From Sphingomonas jejuensis (GTDB taxonomy: Bacteria > Pseudomonadota > Alphaproteobacteria > Sphingomonadales > Sphingomonadaceae): a DNA stretch of 64,000 nucleotides. Both the position numbers and the translations under genes were made by a program. The DNA lies in assembly GCF_011927695.1 (NCBI RefSeq), contig NZ_JAATJE010000002.1:172001-236000 (forward strand), read 5' to 3'. The notes below the pieces were generated by a model that searched no databases, was not told the DNA's origin, and saw nothing but the letters and a program-made list of their open reading frames with translations. Positions 8,642 through 18,513 of the stretch are shown in pieces; the stretch's first letter is position 1, and every line of letters begins with the position of its first letter.

Positions 8642-9363
8642 TGCGGACCATTCGCGGCGCAGTCTTCATGTCGCTGGACGGCGTGGTCCAGGCACCGGGC
8701 GGCCCGACCGAGGATCCGACCGGCGGCTTTGCGCATGGCGGCTGGCTGCCGCAGTTCTTTGACGAGGATGTGGGCGCGGCGATCGGCGCCGTGTTCGACG
8801 GATCCTATGATCTGCTGCTGGGGCGGCGCACCTACGACATCTTCGCGGCCTACTGGCCCTTTGTCGGCGGCGCGGCGACCGGCATCGGCGAGGTGTTCGA
8901 TCGGACCGGCCGCGACGATGGCGAGCAGGCGGCGATCGAGATGGGCGACGCCTTCACCCGCGCCACCAAATATGTGCTCAGCCGCGGTCAGCCGGACCTT
9001 GGATGGTCGAACAGCCATCTCCTTCCCGACCTCGCGGCCCTGCGCGCGGTGAAGGAGGGCGATGGGCCGGACATGGTGATCCAGGGCAGCAGCACGCTCT
9101 ATCCGGCGCTTCTGGCCGACGGGTTGATCGACGAGCTGACGGTGATGACCTTCCCGGTCGTGCTCGGGACCGGCAAGCGGCTGTTCCCGGAGCCGACGCC
9201 GCCCCGTGCGCTCCACCTCCGCGACCAGCGCACGACCCCGTCGGGCGCGATCATCGCCCGCTATGCGCCGGCAGGCGCCGTCGAGCAGGGGTGGGCCGGC
9301 CCGCAATCGACCAGCGCGCGGGAGGAGGCACGGCAACGCGCCATGGCGGAGGGACGCTGGTAG
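8641..9363 (+). CDS. dihydrofolate reductase-like (RibD C-terminal domain) protein
   Basis: A 240-residue protein of the YyaP/RibD-C superfamily: MRTIRGAVFMSLDGVVQAPGG at the N-terminus, the DLLLGRRTYDIFA loop, and LIDELTVMTFPVVLGTGKRLF near the end. The fold binds NADPH, but most small standalone members have no known substrate and are not true folate enzymes. It ends in a charged tail (AREEARQRAMAEGRW). It is the last gene of the HxlR-linked cassette, coupled to the gene before it by a TGATG overlap, and converges on the J-domain gene. Confidence 0.83.
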   Translation: MRTIRGAVFMSLDGVVQAPGGPTEDPTGGFAHGGWLPQFFDEDVGAAIGAVFDGSYDLLLGRRTYDIFAAYWPFVGGAATGIGEVFDRTGRDDGEQAAIEMGDAFTRATKYVLSRGQPDLGWSNSHLLPDLAALRAVKEGDGPDMVIQGSSTLYPALLADGLIDELTVMTFPVVLGTGKRLFPEPTPPRALHLRDQRTTPSGAIIARYAPAGAVEQGWAGPQSTSAREEARQRAMAEGRW

Positions 9364-9376
9364 GCCGCCCGGCGGG

Positions 9377-9979
9377 TCAGGCGAACGCCGCCGCGCCCTT
9401 CAGCTGCTGATAGGCGGTGATGACTTCCTGCAATGCGGCCTCGTGCCCGCGGTCGCCGCCGTTGCGATCCGGGTGGAACTTGCGCACCAGCTCCGAATAG
9501 TGCGAGCGGAGCGCCTTGCGGTCGGCGTCCGCATCCAGCCCAAGCACCTTCAGCGCGCGGCGATCCGCCGCCGACAACGGCTTGCCGTCCTTGCGGTCGG
9601 GCTGCCGGACCTGGCCGAAGCGCCCCTGGATGGCATCGAGCGGATCGGCAAAGTCCGACCAGCGCGGCGGCGCGTCACCCCCCGAATGGGCAAAGGCGCG
9701 CGTCTCCCGCTCCCACGCGGCGGTGGGGCGCTGCGCGGCCTCGATCTCGTCCGTGCTCATGCCGGCAAAGAAGTTATAGCCGGCGTTGAACTCACGCACA
9801 TGATCCAGGCACAACCAGCGCCACCGGGGCGGACCGTCCGCGCCGGACGCACCCGCCTCCGGCGGGGCACGAAATTCGCCGGCGGCAACGCAGCCCGGCG
9901 CATCACAGGTATCGTCCCGCTCGACCCGCCCATGGAAACGCTGGCCCGGCCTGTCCTTCGGGATCCTTCCGCGCGGCAA
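9377..9979 (-). CDS. J-domain (DnaJ-like) protein
   Basis: A 200-residue protein with a C-terminal J domain: KVLGLDADADRKALRSHYSELVRKFHPDRNGGD, where HPD is the DnaK-stimulating motif, followed by EVITAYQQLK. The N-terminal part has Cys pairs (CDAPGC and WLCLDHV) that could bind a metal, then FNAGYNFFAGMS, an arrangement common to sphingomonad J-domain proteins of unknown partner. There is no suitable ATG. A TTG (LPRGRIPK) lies six bases after GGAGGA and is the best start. Divergent from bolA with only about 40 bases between them. Confidence 0.82.
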   Translation of the reverse strand: MPRGRIPKDRPGQRFHGRVERDDTCDAPGCVAAGEFRAPPEAGASGADGPPRWRWLCLDHVREFNAGYNFFAGMSTDEIEAAQRPTAAWERETRAFAHSGGDAPPRWSDFADPLDAIQGRFGQVRQPDRKDGKPLSAADRRALKVLGLDADADRKALRSHYSELVRKFHPDRNGGDRGHEAALQEVITAYQQLKGAAAFA

Positions 9980-10021
9980 ACTCTTCCTCCGAAAGCAGCA
10001 AAAAGGGTCTATATAGGCGCA

Positions 10022-10312
10022 ATGACAGGTGGTTTGAGAGGCCCGGTCGCGGCCGAGATCGAGAAGCGGCTGATCGCCGCGCTTTCCCCCACGCGCCTGG
10101 ATGTCGCCGACGACAGCGAGCTGCATCGCGGGCATGCCGGGCACGACGCGCGCGGCGAAAGCCACTTCACCGTGAGGATCGAGGCGGACGCCTTTGCCGG
10201 CCAGTCGCGCGTCCAGCGGCAGCGCATGGTCAATCGCGCGCTGGCCGACCTGCTGGCCGAACGCGTCCATGCGCTGGCCATCGTCGCGCGGGCGCCCGGC
10301 GAGCCGCAATGA
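10022..10312 (+). CDS. bolA: BolA-family protein
   Basis: A 96-residue BolA-fold protein: VAAEIEKRLIAALSPTRLDVADDSELHRGHAG, then ESHFTVRIEADAFAGQSRVQRQRMVNRAL and a terminal VHALAIVA. The conserved His residues and the HR-Q-M-V-alpha helix match the class II KH-like BolA fold, which partners with monothiol glutaredoxins in iron-sulfur handling or affects the cell envelope. Its stop overlaps the next ATG as ATGA, so it leads a translationally coupled run with the GST, pirin and hydrolase genes. Confidence 0.88.
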   Translation: MTGGLRGPVAAEIEKRLIAALSPTRLDVADDSELHRGHAGHDARGESHFTVRIEADAFAGQSRVQRQRMVNRALADLLAERVHALAIVARAPGEPQ

Positions 10313-11001
10313 CCTATGACCTGTGGTACTGGTCGCCGATCCAGGGCCGCGGCGAGTTCGTGCGGCTGTTCCTTGAAGCGCTGGGGCAGACCTATCGCGA
10401 CCGCACGCGCGAGGATGGCGACGATGCGCTGATGGCTGACATGGACCGGCATCGCCAGGTCTATGCTCCGCCCTACCTGGTGGCCGGCGACACCGTCGTC
10501 AGCCAGGTCGCCACCATCCTCCTCTTCCTTGCCGACCGGCACGGCCGCGGCGGCGCGGGCGATGCGCGCTACGCCGTCCAGCAAATCCAGCTGACGATCG
10601 CGGACGTCGTCGCCGAAGCGCACGACGTCCACCACCCGGTCGGGGTCGGCGACTATTACGAGGATCAGAAGGCGGAGGCCGCGCGCGCCGCCGCCCAGTT
10701 CCGCACCGACCGCATCCCGGCTTATCTGGACCATTTCGAGGGTGCGATCAGCCCATCCGGATGGCTGGTCGGCGAGGGGTGGACCTATGCCGACCTGTCG
10801 CTGTTCCAGCTGGTGGAGGGGCTGCGTTACGCCTTTCCGACGCGGATGGCGGCAATCGCCGACGACCATCCGAACGTCGGCCGTCTCGTCGCGCGTGTCC
10901 GCGACCTGCCGGAGATCGCCGCCTATCTGCAAAGCGCGCGGCGCATCCCGTTCAACGAGGACGGCATCTTCCGCCACTATCCGGAGCTTGACGGCGCATG
11001 A
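10309..11001 (+). CDS. glutathione S-transferase family protein
   Basis: A 230-residue GST with the N-terminal thioredoxin-like domain (LWYWSPIQGRGEFVRLFLEALG, then YAPPYLVAGDTVVSQVATILLFLA) and a helical C-terminal domain (GWLVGEGWTYADLSLFQLVEGLRYA). The Tyr/Ser region at residues 7-9 is the likely glutathione-activating site. It is similar in layout to eukaryote-like sigma/alpha-type GSTs found in proteobacteria. It overlaps bolA upstream and the pirin gene downstream by four bases each. Confidence 0.85.
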   Translation: MTYDLWYWSPIQGRGEFVRLFLEALGQTYRDRTREDGDDALMADMDRHRQVYAPPYLVAGDTVVSQVATILLFLADRHGRGGAGDARYAVQQIQLTIADVVAEAHDVHHPVGVGDYYEDQKAEAARAAAQFRTDRIPAYLDHFEGAISPSGWLVGEGWTYADLSLFQLVEGLRYAFPTRMAAIADDHPNVGRLVARVRDLPEIAAYLQSARRIPFNEDGIFRHYPELDGA

Positions 11002-11896
11002 CCCGCGACGACCTCATCCTGCAGACGATCGAGCCCACCACCCACGACCTCGGCGGGTTCAAGGTGTACCGCACGCTGCCGTCCCGCCCGCGCACCATGG
11101 TCGGCCCGTTCGTGTTCTTCGACCAGATGGGCCCTGCACACCTGGAAGTCGGCCAAGGCGTCGACGTGCGCCCGCATCCGCACATCGGCCTGTCCACGGT
11201 CACCTATCTGTTCACCGGCGCGTTCGACCACCGGGATTCGCTTGGCACGTTCCAGACGATCGAGCCGGGCGCGGTCAACCTGATGACGGCCGGATCCGGG
11301 ATCGCGCACAGCGAACGCTCCCCGGAGGCGGAGCGCGTGGCAGGTCCGCAGCTGTCGGGCATCCAGACCTGGCTCGCCATGCCGGAGGAAAAGGAGGAGA
11401 TCGATCCCGCCTTCGAGCATCTGGGCGCAGGCGAGCTTCCGGAGATCTCGTCCGGGGGCGCGATTGCGCGGGTCATCATGGGGACGCTGTGGGGCCAGAC
11501 CGCACGCACCACCTGCCATGCCGAGACGATCTACGGCGACGTGCGCCTTGCCCCCGGCGCGCAGGTTCCGGTCGACGACGCGGCGGAGGAACGCTGCGTC
11601 TACCTGGCGGACGGCGAGGCGAGCATCGACGGCCTGCCGCTGGAGCCGCAGCGGCTTTACGTGCTGCGCCCCGGCATCCGCGCGACGCTGCGCTCCGCCC
11701 GGGGCGGCCGGGTGATGATCGCGGGCGGCAGCGCCTTTGCGACCCCCCGCCACGTCTGGTGGAACTTCGTGTCGTCCAGCCGCGACCGCATCCGCCAGGC
11801 AAAGGAGGACTGGAAGGCGGGCCGCTTCCCGCTCATCCCCGGTGACAGCACGGAGCACATCCCGTTGCCCGAGGTGCCGAAAACGGTCAGCTATCC

Positions 11897-11900
<4 letters not shown>
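10998..11900 (+). CDS. pirin-family bicupin protein
   Basis: A 300-residue pirin: MVGPFVFFDQMGPAH and VRPHPHIGLSTVTYLF give the metal-binding His pair of the first cupin, with FDHRDSLGTFQTIEPGAVNLMTAGSG and IAHSER completing the site. The C-terminal cupin ends with a proline-rich tail. Bacterial pirins bind iron or act as quercetinase-like dioxygenases; the role here is not known. ATGA overlap with the GST gene upstream indicates coupling. Confidence 0.9.
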
Positions 11901-12802
<902 letters not shown>

Positions 12803-12814
12803 GTCGCCGCTCCC

Positions 12815-13483
12815 ATGGCACCCCCAATCGTCCTCGCCCTGCCCAAGGGCCGCCTTCTGTCAGAAGCGCTCCCCCTCCTCGCCCGTGTCGGCATCGAGCC
12901 GGAGGCGGCGTTCCTGGATGACGACAGCCGCGCGCTGCGCTTCTCCACCAACCAGCCGGGCATCGAGCTGATCCGCGTGCGCGCGTTCGACGTGGCGACC
13001 TTTGTTGCGCATGGCGCGGCGCAGATCGGCATCGTCGGGTCGGACGTGGTGGCCGAATTCGGCTATCCCGAGCTCTACGCGCCCGTCGACCTCGGCATCG
13101 GGCATTGCCGCGTGTCGCTGGCGGAGCCGGCCGGGCTTGCCGCCGAGGACGACCCCGCGCAGTGGAGCCATGTGCGGATCGCCACCAAATATCCGAACCT
13201 TACCCGGCGCCATTTCGAGGACAAGGGCGTGGGCGCCGACATCGTGAAGCTGAACGGTGCGATGGAGCTTGCCCCAACGCTGGGGCTCGCCGACCGCATC
13301 GTCGATCTGGTCTCGTCCGGCCGGACCCTGAAGGAGAACGGCCTGGTCGAGGTCGAGGTGATCGCCCAGGTGACCGCGCGGCTGGTCGCCAATCGCGCCG
13401 CCTTCAAGACGCGGGCGGATGTCGCCCCGCTGGTGGATGCGTTCCGCGCGGCCGCCGATCCCCGGCAGGCGGCGGCGGCATGA
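12815..13483 (+). CDS. hisG: ATP phosphoribosyltransferase, short form (HisG)
   Basis: A 222-residue HisG catalysing the first step of histidine synthesis, joining ATP and PRPP. It starts with [18 protein letters not shown] and contains [22 protein letters not shown] and the PRPP-binding [14 protein letters not shown]. The length is that of the short HisG(S) form, which lacks the C-terminal regulatory domain and needs HisZ as a partner; no hisZ is in this window. It overlaps hisD by four bases. Confidence 0.94.
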   Translation: MAPPIVLALPKGRLLSEALPLLARVGIEPEAAFLDDDSRALRFSTNQPGIELIRVRAFDVATFVAHGAAQIGIVGSDVVAEFGYPELYAPVDLGIGHCRVSLAEPAGLAAEDDPAQWSHVRIATKYPNLTRRHFEDKGVGADIVKLNGAMELAPTLGLADRIVDLVSSGRTLKENGLVEVEVIAQVTARLVANRAAFKTRADVAPLVDAFRAAADPRQAAAA

Positions 13484-14766
13484 CGGAGCGGCTGGACAGC
13501 CGGAACCCCGGCTTCGACCGCGCCTTTGCCGCGCTTGTCGATGCGCGGCGCGAGCCCGATGCCGACGTCGCCCGCGACGTCGCTGCCATCCTGCGCGCGG
13601 TGCGTGACGATGGCGATGCGGCGGTGCGCGCCTATACCCAGCGGTTCGACGGGCACGACCTGGACGAGACCGGCTGGCGGATCGCGCCGGCGGAGCTGCA
13701 GCAGGCGTTCGACACGCTCGACCCGTCGCTGCGCGACGCGCTGGTGCTCGCGACCGACCGGATCAGATCCTATCACGAGGCGCAGCGGCCAGCCGACCGG
13801 GACGCCGTAGACAGCACCGGCATGCGCATCGGCGCCAGGTGGACGGCGGTGGAAGCGGCCGGCCTCTATGTGCCCGGCGGCCGGGCGGCCTATCCGTCGT
13901 CCGTCCTGATGAACGCACTGCCGGCCAAGGTCGCGGGCGTCGACCGCATCCGCGTGGTGACGCCGACACCGAAGGGCGAGGTCAATCCGCTGGTGCTCGC
14001 CGCCTGCCACCTGGCCGGGATCGACGAGGTGATCCGCATCGGCGGGGCGCAGGCAGTGGCCGCCCTCGCCTACGGCACCGACCGGGTCGGGCGCGTCGAC
14101 GTCATCACCGGTCCGGGCAACGCCTGGGTCGCGGAAGCCAAGCGGCAGCTCTACGGCACCGTCGGGATCGACATGGTGGCAGGCCCGTCCGAGATCGTCG
14201 TGGTCGCCGACCGCGACAATGATCCGGCGCACATCGCCGCCGACCTGCTCAGCCAGTCGGAGCATGATCCCACCAGCCAGTCGATCCTGTTCACCGACGA
14301 CGCGGGCTTCGCCGACGCTGTCGCGGCTGCCGTCGACCGGATCCTGCCGACGCTTGCGACCTGGGACACGGCCGAGCGCAGCTGGCGCGCGAACGGCGCC
14401 ATCCTGCTCGTCGAGCGGCTGATCGATGCCGCGCCGCTGATCGACCGGCTCGCGCCCGAGCACCTCCAGCTGGCCGTCGAGGACCCCGAACCGCTGTTCC
14501 AGGCCGTGCGCCACGCCGGGTCGATCTTCCTCGGCCGGCACACGCCGGAGGCGATCGGCGACTATGTGGCAGGCCCGAACCATGTCCTTCCGACCGGCCG
14601 CCGGGCGCGCTTCTCCTCCGGCCTGTCGGTGCTCGACTTCATGAAGCGCACGAGCTTCATCCGTTGCGACGCCGGCGCGCTTGCCGCCGTCGGGCCTGCT
14701 GCCGTCGCGCTGGCAGAAGCGGAAGGGCTTCCGGCGCACGCTCTGTCGGTGGCGCAGCGGCTCTAG
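13480..14766 (+). CDS. hisD: histidinol dehydrogenase (HisD)
   Basis: A 428-residue zinc enzyme that oxidises L-histidinol to histidine in the last two steps of the pathway. Key sequences are [36 protein letters not shown], the QSEHDP zinc-site loop and the APEHLQL motif with the catalytic Glu-His. The length is normal for the family. It is coupled to hisG by ATGA; other his genes are not in the window. Confidence 0.95.
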   Translation: MTERLDSRNPGFDRAFAALVDARREPDADVARDVAAILRAVRDDGDAAVRAYTQRFDGHDLDETGWRIAPAELQQAFDTLDPSLRDALVLATDRIRSYHEAQRPADRDAVDSTGMRIGARWTAVEAAGLYVPGGRAAYPSSVLMNALPAKVAGVDRIRVVTPTPKGEVNPLVLAACHLAGIDEVIRIGGAQAVAALAYGTDRVGRVDVITGPGNAWVAEAKRQLYGTVGIDMVAGPSEIVVVADRDNDPAHIAADLLSQSEHDPTSQSILFTDDAGFADAVAAAVDRILPTLATWDTAERSWRANGAILLVERLIDAAPLIDRLAPEHLQLAVEDPEPLFQAVRHAGSIFLGRHTPEAIGDYVAGPNHVLPTGRRARFSSGLSVLDFMKRTSFIRCDAGALAAVGPAAVALAEAEGLPAHALSVAQRL

Positions 14767-14773
14767 GCGCGCG

Positions 14774-15457
14774 TCACCGGCGCAGCATCAGCGTCAGTGC
14801 GGCGACATGCTGCATCGTCGTGTCGCCACCCGACCGGACCACCTGGTTCAGATAACCGGCCTCGATCGTTGATCGTCCCGACATCGGCAGCTCGACGCCG
14901 GCGAAGCTGCGCACCCGGTCGAACCCGGTGCGGGTGCCCCAGTCGGTATCGTTGAGGTGGAAGAACCCCTCCACCCAGCCAAGCGCGCTGACCGGCGCCT
15001 CGCCAGCGTCCAGCGGATGCGCAAACCGAAGCTGACCGCGCGCGCGCCAGCCGGTATCACGGCCGTCGGAACGCCAGCGCTGTTCCAGACGAAAGCGGGA
15101 GGACAGCCGCCCGCGCCCGATGCTGCCCATCGACCAGCTCACCTGCTGGAAGCTGCGATCCTCCCGGTCCGCCGGCCCGGTCGGCTGCGGCGTCACCACC
15201 CGGGCATAACCCTGGTGCACCGAGACGGCGTCCGAAAGGCGCAGCCCGGCCGCCCCGCGCAGCAGCCGCTGGTCAAGCGTGCTGATGCCGTCGCCGAACC
15301 GCGGCTGGATTTCCGCAAAATACACGACCGGACCCGCGACCGGACCCTGGACGGTGACGTTCAGCCACAGCTGCTCGTCGGTCGACGCCGCCGCCGGCAC
15401 AGGCAGCATCATGAGCGCGCAGAGCGCAGGCAAGGCGAGGCGGCAGCGGATCGTCAA
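14774..15457 (-). CDS. DUF2490 family outer-membrane-like protein
   Basis: A 227-residue protein with a signal peptide (MTIRCRLALPALCALMMLPVPAAAS) followed by alternating beta-strand sequence such as QLWLNVTVQGPV, YFAEIQPRFGDG and LRFAHPLD, ending in a terminal aromatic/hydrophobic strand ALTLMLRR. This is the pattern of DUF2490, predicted to be a small outer-membrane beta-barrel of unknown role. It converges with hisD at eight bases and lies divergent from nusB. Confidence 0.8.
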   Translation of the reverse strand: MTIRCRLALPALCALMMLPVPAAASTDEQLWLNVTVQGPVAGPVVYFAEIQPRFGDGISTLDQRLLRGAAGLRLSDAVSVHQGYARVVTPQPTGPADREDRSFQQVSWSMGSIGRGRLSSRFRLEQRWRSDGRDTGWRARGQLRFAHPLDAGEAPVSALGWVEGFFHLNDTDWGTRTGFDRVRSFAGVELPMSGRSTIEAGYLNQVVRSGGDTTMQHVAALTLMLRR

Positions 15458-15591
15458 TCTCCCATGGCCGAAAGGCAGGATCGCCAGCTACGGCCTTGTG
15501 TCCACCGGTGCAAAGCGCGCGGCGACAGCACGGTGCATCCGGCGGACGTTCCACCTTCGACAAGCCGGGATCGATTGCCTATCTGCGCGCG

Positions 15592-16038
15592 ATGGCCAGT
15601 CGATCCCAATCCCGCTCCGCCGCCCGGCTCGCCGCCGTGCAGGCGATGTACCAGATGGAAATGGAGGGTACGCCCCTTCCCACGCTTCTCCACGAGTTCC
15701 ACCACCACCGGCTGGGCGCGACGATCGAGGGCGCGGACTATGCCGATGCCGAGGTCGATTTCTTCGACGATCTGGTGTCCGGCACCTTCAAGCGCCGCGC
15801 CGAGATCGACGACCTGATCGCAGGCAAGCTCGCCGCCGGCTGGTCGCTCGGCCGGCTCGACAAGCCCATGCGCGGGCTGCTGCGTGTCGGCACCTATGAG
15901 CTGCTTGCCCGCCGCGACGTCCCCACCGCGACCGTGATCTCCGAATATGTCGACGTGGCGGATGCCTTCTACGACAAGCGGGAGAAGGGCTTCGTCAACG
16001 GCCTGATGGATGCCGTGGCAAAGCAGGTCCGCGGCTGA
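15592..16038 (+). CDS. nusB: transcription antitermination factor NusB
   Basis: A 148-residue all-helical NusB: SAARLAAVQAMYQMEMEG at the N-terminus, then DKPMRGLLRVGTYELLAR and VISEYVDVADAFYDKREKGFVNGLMDAVAK, all family landmarks. NusB pairs with S10 (NusE) on boxA RNA in rRNA antitermination. The Met of MASRSQSRSA was chosen as start because the frame upstream is not NusB-like. Its TGA overlaps the next ATG as TGATG. Confidence 0.93.
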   Translation: MASRSQSRSAARLAAVQAMYQMEMEGTPLPTLLHEFHHHRLGATIEGADYADAEVDFFDDLVSGTFKRRAEIDDLIAGKLAAGWSLGRLDKPMRGLLRVGTYELLARRDVPTATVISEYVDVADAFYDKREKGFVNGLMDAVAKQVRG

Positions 16039-16238
16039 TGGGAGAGGTGGTGAATCTGCGCCGCGCCCGAAAGGCAATGCGGCGGCAGGCCGATGCCACC
16101 CAGGCCTCAGCCAACCGTGTCGCCCATGGCCGCACGCGTGCGGAGATCGATGCCGACCGGGCCGCCGCCGCGCGCCGAGACGCGCTGCTGGACGGCGCCA
16201 GGCTTGATCCCGGGGCGGGCAAGGACGCCGAGGGCTGA
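16038..16238 (+). CDS. DUF4169 family small protein
   Basis: A 66-residue basic protein, MGEVVNLRRARKAMRR then ANRVAHGRTRAEIDADRA, matching the DUF4169 family of alphaproteobacterial small cytoplasmic proteins of unknown role. The NRVAHGRTRAE block is the family signature. It is coupled to nusB through a TGATG overlap, so it is probably co-translated with the antitermination factor. Confidence 0.78.
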   Translation: MGEVVNLRRARKAMRRQADATQASANRVAHGRTRAEIDADRAAAARRDALLDGARLDPGAGKDAEG

Positions 16239-16296
16239 CCTGCCAGTCGGGGTCCCGGCCGAGGGAGCCTCGGCAGCCCAGCTTCGTTCGGCTGGC

Positions 16297-17379
16297 ATGA
16301 TCGGCGCCCTCGCCCACGCAACCGACCTTCGCACCGCCGCGCGGGAGACCATGACCGACGCGCTCGACCGGATGGATCAGGGCCGTCCGGTCGTCGTCCT
16401 GAGCCATTTCGATGCCGACGGCCTGGGCGCCGCCGCGATCCTCGTTCGCGCGCTTGGCGCGGCCGGGCGAACGGTTGTTGCCCTCGTCACCGGCAAAGGC
16501 GAGACGCCGTGGGACGATGCCGTTCGCGCCCGCCTTCAGGCCCATGATCCCGGCGGACTGATCCTGGCCGACCTCGGCACGCGGGCCGAGCCGGTGCTGC
16601 CGGGCTGTCCGACGATCGTCATCGACCATCATGTGCCGACCGGCGCGCCCGAGGGCGCGATAACCCTGAGCGGCAATGGCCTCGACCCCGAGCCGACCAC
16701 GGCGCTTCTGGCCTGGTGGGCGGCCGGCGCGCTCGGCCAGCAGGACGATCTTCTCTGGCTGGCGGCGATCGGCCTGATCGGCGACATGGCGGAGGACCGG
16801 GGCTTTCCGGAGCTGGCGGCCGCGCAGGCCCGCTGGGGGAAAACGGCGCTGCGCGACGCGACCTCGCTGGTGAACGCGCCGCGCCGCACTGCCGCCGCCG
16901 ACCCTGGACCCGCGCTTCGCCTGCTGCTCGCCGGGGACGGGCCCAAGCACATCACCAAGGGCGACGATGCCGATGCCGATGCCCTGCGCAACGCCAAGGC
17001 CGAAGTGCGCGCCGCCATGGAGGTGGGCCGGCGCGTGGCACCGATGATCGCCGGCGACGTCGCGCTGATCCCGCTCGATTCCCCGTGCCAGATCCATCCG
17101 CTGATCGCGCAGCAATGGCGCGGCCGGCTGAAGGACAAGATCGTGCTGGCGGCCAACCGCGGATATCGCGACGGCTGGGTGCACTTCGCCGCCCGCTCCG
17201 CCAGCGGGCGCAATCTCATCAACTTCCTCGCCGAGCACCGTCCGCCGGGAGCGGACAGCCGGTATGGCAACGGCCATGCGCAGGCGACCGGCGGCGCGCT
17301 GACGCTTGACGACTGGAACAGCTTCATCGCCGGCCTCGGCCTGCCCGCCGCGCGGATCGCGGATGCGGGCGGCGGCTGA
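16297..17379 (+). CDS. DHH-family phosphoesterase (RecJ-like)
   Basis: About 360 residues. SHFDADGLGAA and IDHHVP are the metal-binding D-x-D and DHH motifs of the DHH phosphoesterase superfamily, and GNGHAQATGGALT near the end corresponds to the glycine-rich GGGHxxA motif of the DHHA1 domain. The layout recalls RecJ but is about 200 residues shorter and lacks the OB-fold, so an oligonucleotide- or cyclic-dinucleotide-type substrate is possible. The start could also be the ATG at 16351. Convergent with the SDR gene that follows. Confidence 0.78.
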   Translation: MIGALAHATDLRTAARETMTDALDRMDQGRPVVVLSHFDADGLGAAAILVRALGAAGRTVVALVTGKGETPWDDAVRARLQAHDPGGLILADLGTRAEPVLPGCPTIVIDHHVPTGAPEGAITLSGNGLDPEPTTALLAWWAAGALGQQDDLLWLAAIGLIGDMAEDRGFPELAAAQARWGKTALRDATSLVNAPRRTAAADPGPALRLLLAGDGPKHITKGDDADADALRNAKAEVRAAMEVGRRVAPMIAGDVALIPLDSPCQIHPLIAQQWRGRLKDKIVLAANRGYRDGWVHFAARSASGRNLINFLAEHRPPGADSRYGNGHAQATGGALTLDDWNSFIAGLGLPAARIADAGGG

Positions 17380-17393
17380 GCGCTTCCCGCCCG

Positions 17394-18365
17394 TCAGGCG
17401 GCGGCGGTGATCCCCACCAGCTTCGGCGCCGCTCGCCTGCCACTTTCATCCTTGTCGAAGATGACGCCCGTCATCGCCTCCGACACCCGCCAGAGCCGCT
17501 CCGCCACCGCCTCGTCTCGGGCCTGGGGCGGGACCTTCGCTGCCGTTGGATGACCGCGTGTCTCGGCCAGGCGGTCGGGACCATAATAGCCGCCCGGCAC
17601 GGCGTCCGTCGCCGTGGCGGCGAACAAGGTGGGCAGCGCACCCTGCGCCACCGGCTGGAACAGGAACGGCAGGAACGACCGCACCAGCCCGTGCAGGCTG
17701 CTGCGCCCCGGACCGTTGTGGAGAAGATCCGTCCTGGCGACACCCGGATGCGCGGCGATGCTGGTGACGCCCCAGCCATTGGCCGCGCTGCGGCGCTGCA
17801 GCTCGAACGCGAACATCAGGCAGGCGAGCTTCGACTGCGCATAGACCGGCATCGGCCTGTAGCCCTTCTCCGCATTCAGGTCGTCGAAGTCGATGGCGCC
17901 CTGCGGCGCCGCGATGCTGGACAGCGACACGACGCGGGCCGCCGGCGCCCGCTTCAGCAACGGCAGAAGCCGGCCGGTCAGCGCGAAGTGACCGAGATAG
18001 TTGGTGCCCATCTGCAGCTCGAAGCCATCCGCCGTGACGGAGCGGGCCGGCGGCACCATCACGCCCGCATTGTTGATCAGCAGGTCGAGCCTGTCGTGCC
18101 GTTCGGCCAGCCGGTCGGCGAACATGTGAACGGAGCGCAGGTCGGCCAGGTCGAGGCGCTCGAACCGCACAGAGGCCCCCGGCACCGTCGCGTGGATGCG
18201 GCCCACGGCGTCGCTGCCCTTCATCGGGTCGCGGCTGGCGACGATCACATCGGCACCGGCGCGTGCCAGCGCCAGCGCATCTTCAAAGCCCAGCCCGCCG
18301 GCGCCGGTGACCACAGCGGTGCGGCCCTGCTGGGGCGGAATATCGGAAACGGTCCAACGCGACAT
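17394..18365 (-). CDS. SDR-family oxidoreductase
   Basis: A 323-residue classical-type short-chain dehydrogenase. NNAGV, the catalytic Ser in SLSSIAA and YAQSK (Tyr and Lys) are present, and the C-terminal part has PGVARTDL. The nucleotide-binding loop reads TGAGGLGFE, one residue shorter than the usual TGxxxGxG. Related long SDRs (WW-domain oxidoreductase/retinol dehydrogenase-like) act on lipophilic carbonyls, but no substrate can be named. The ATG of MSRWTVSDIPP follows AAAGGG. The AraC-type regulator gene lies upstream on the same strand. Confidence 0.87.
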   Translation of the reverse strand: MSRWTVSDIPPQQGRTAVVTGAGGLGFEDALALARAGADVIVASRDPMKGSDAVGRIHATVPGASVRFERLDLADLRSVHMFADRLAERHDRLDLLINNAGVMVPPARSVTADGFELQMGTNYLGHFALTGRLLPLLKRAPAARVVSLSSIAAPQGAIDFDDLNAEKGYRPMPVYAQSKLACLMFAFELQRRSAANGWGVTSIAAHPGVARTDLLHNGPGRSSLHGLVRSFLPFLFQPVAQGALPTLFAATATDAVPGGYYGPDRLAETRGHPTAAKVPPQARDEAVAERLWRVSEAMTGVIFDKDESGRRAAPKLVGITAAA

Positions 18366-18513
18366 GGGATGACCCTTTCGAGGAGCCGGAGGGAAGCCCG
18401 GCGATGTCGGGATGATCCGCCGATCGGCACGTGCAGGCCATGCCGGAAAGATCAGAAGACTTGCCCGATCCTCCACACCCTCCGCTTGTCTGAGCGGACC
18501 GCGCGGCTCGCCC

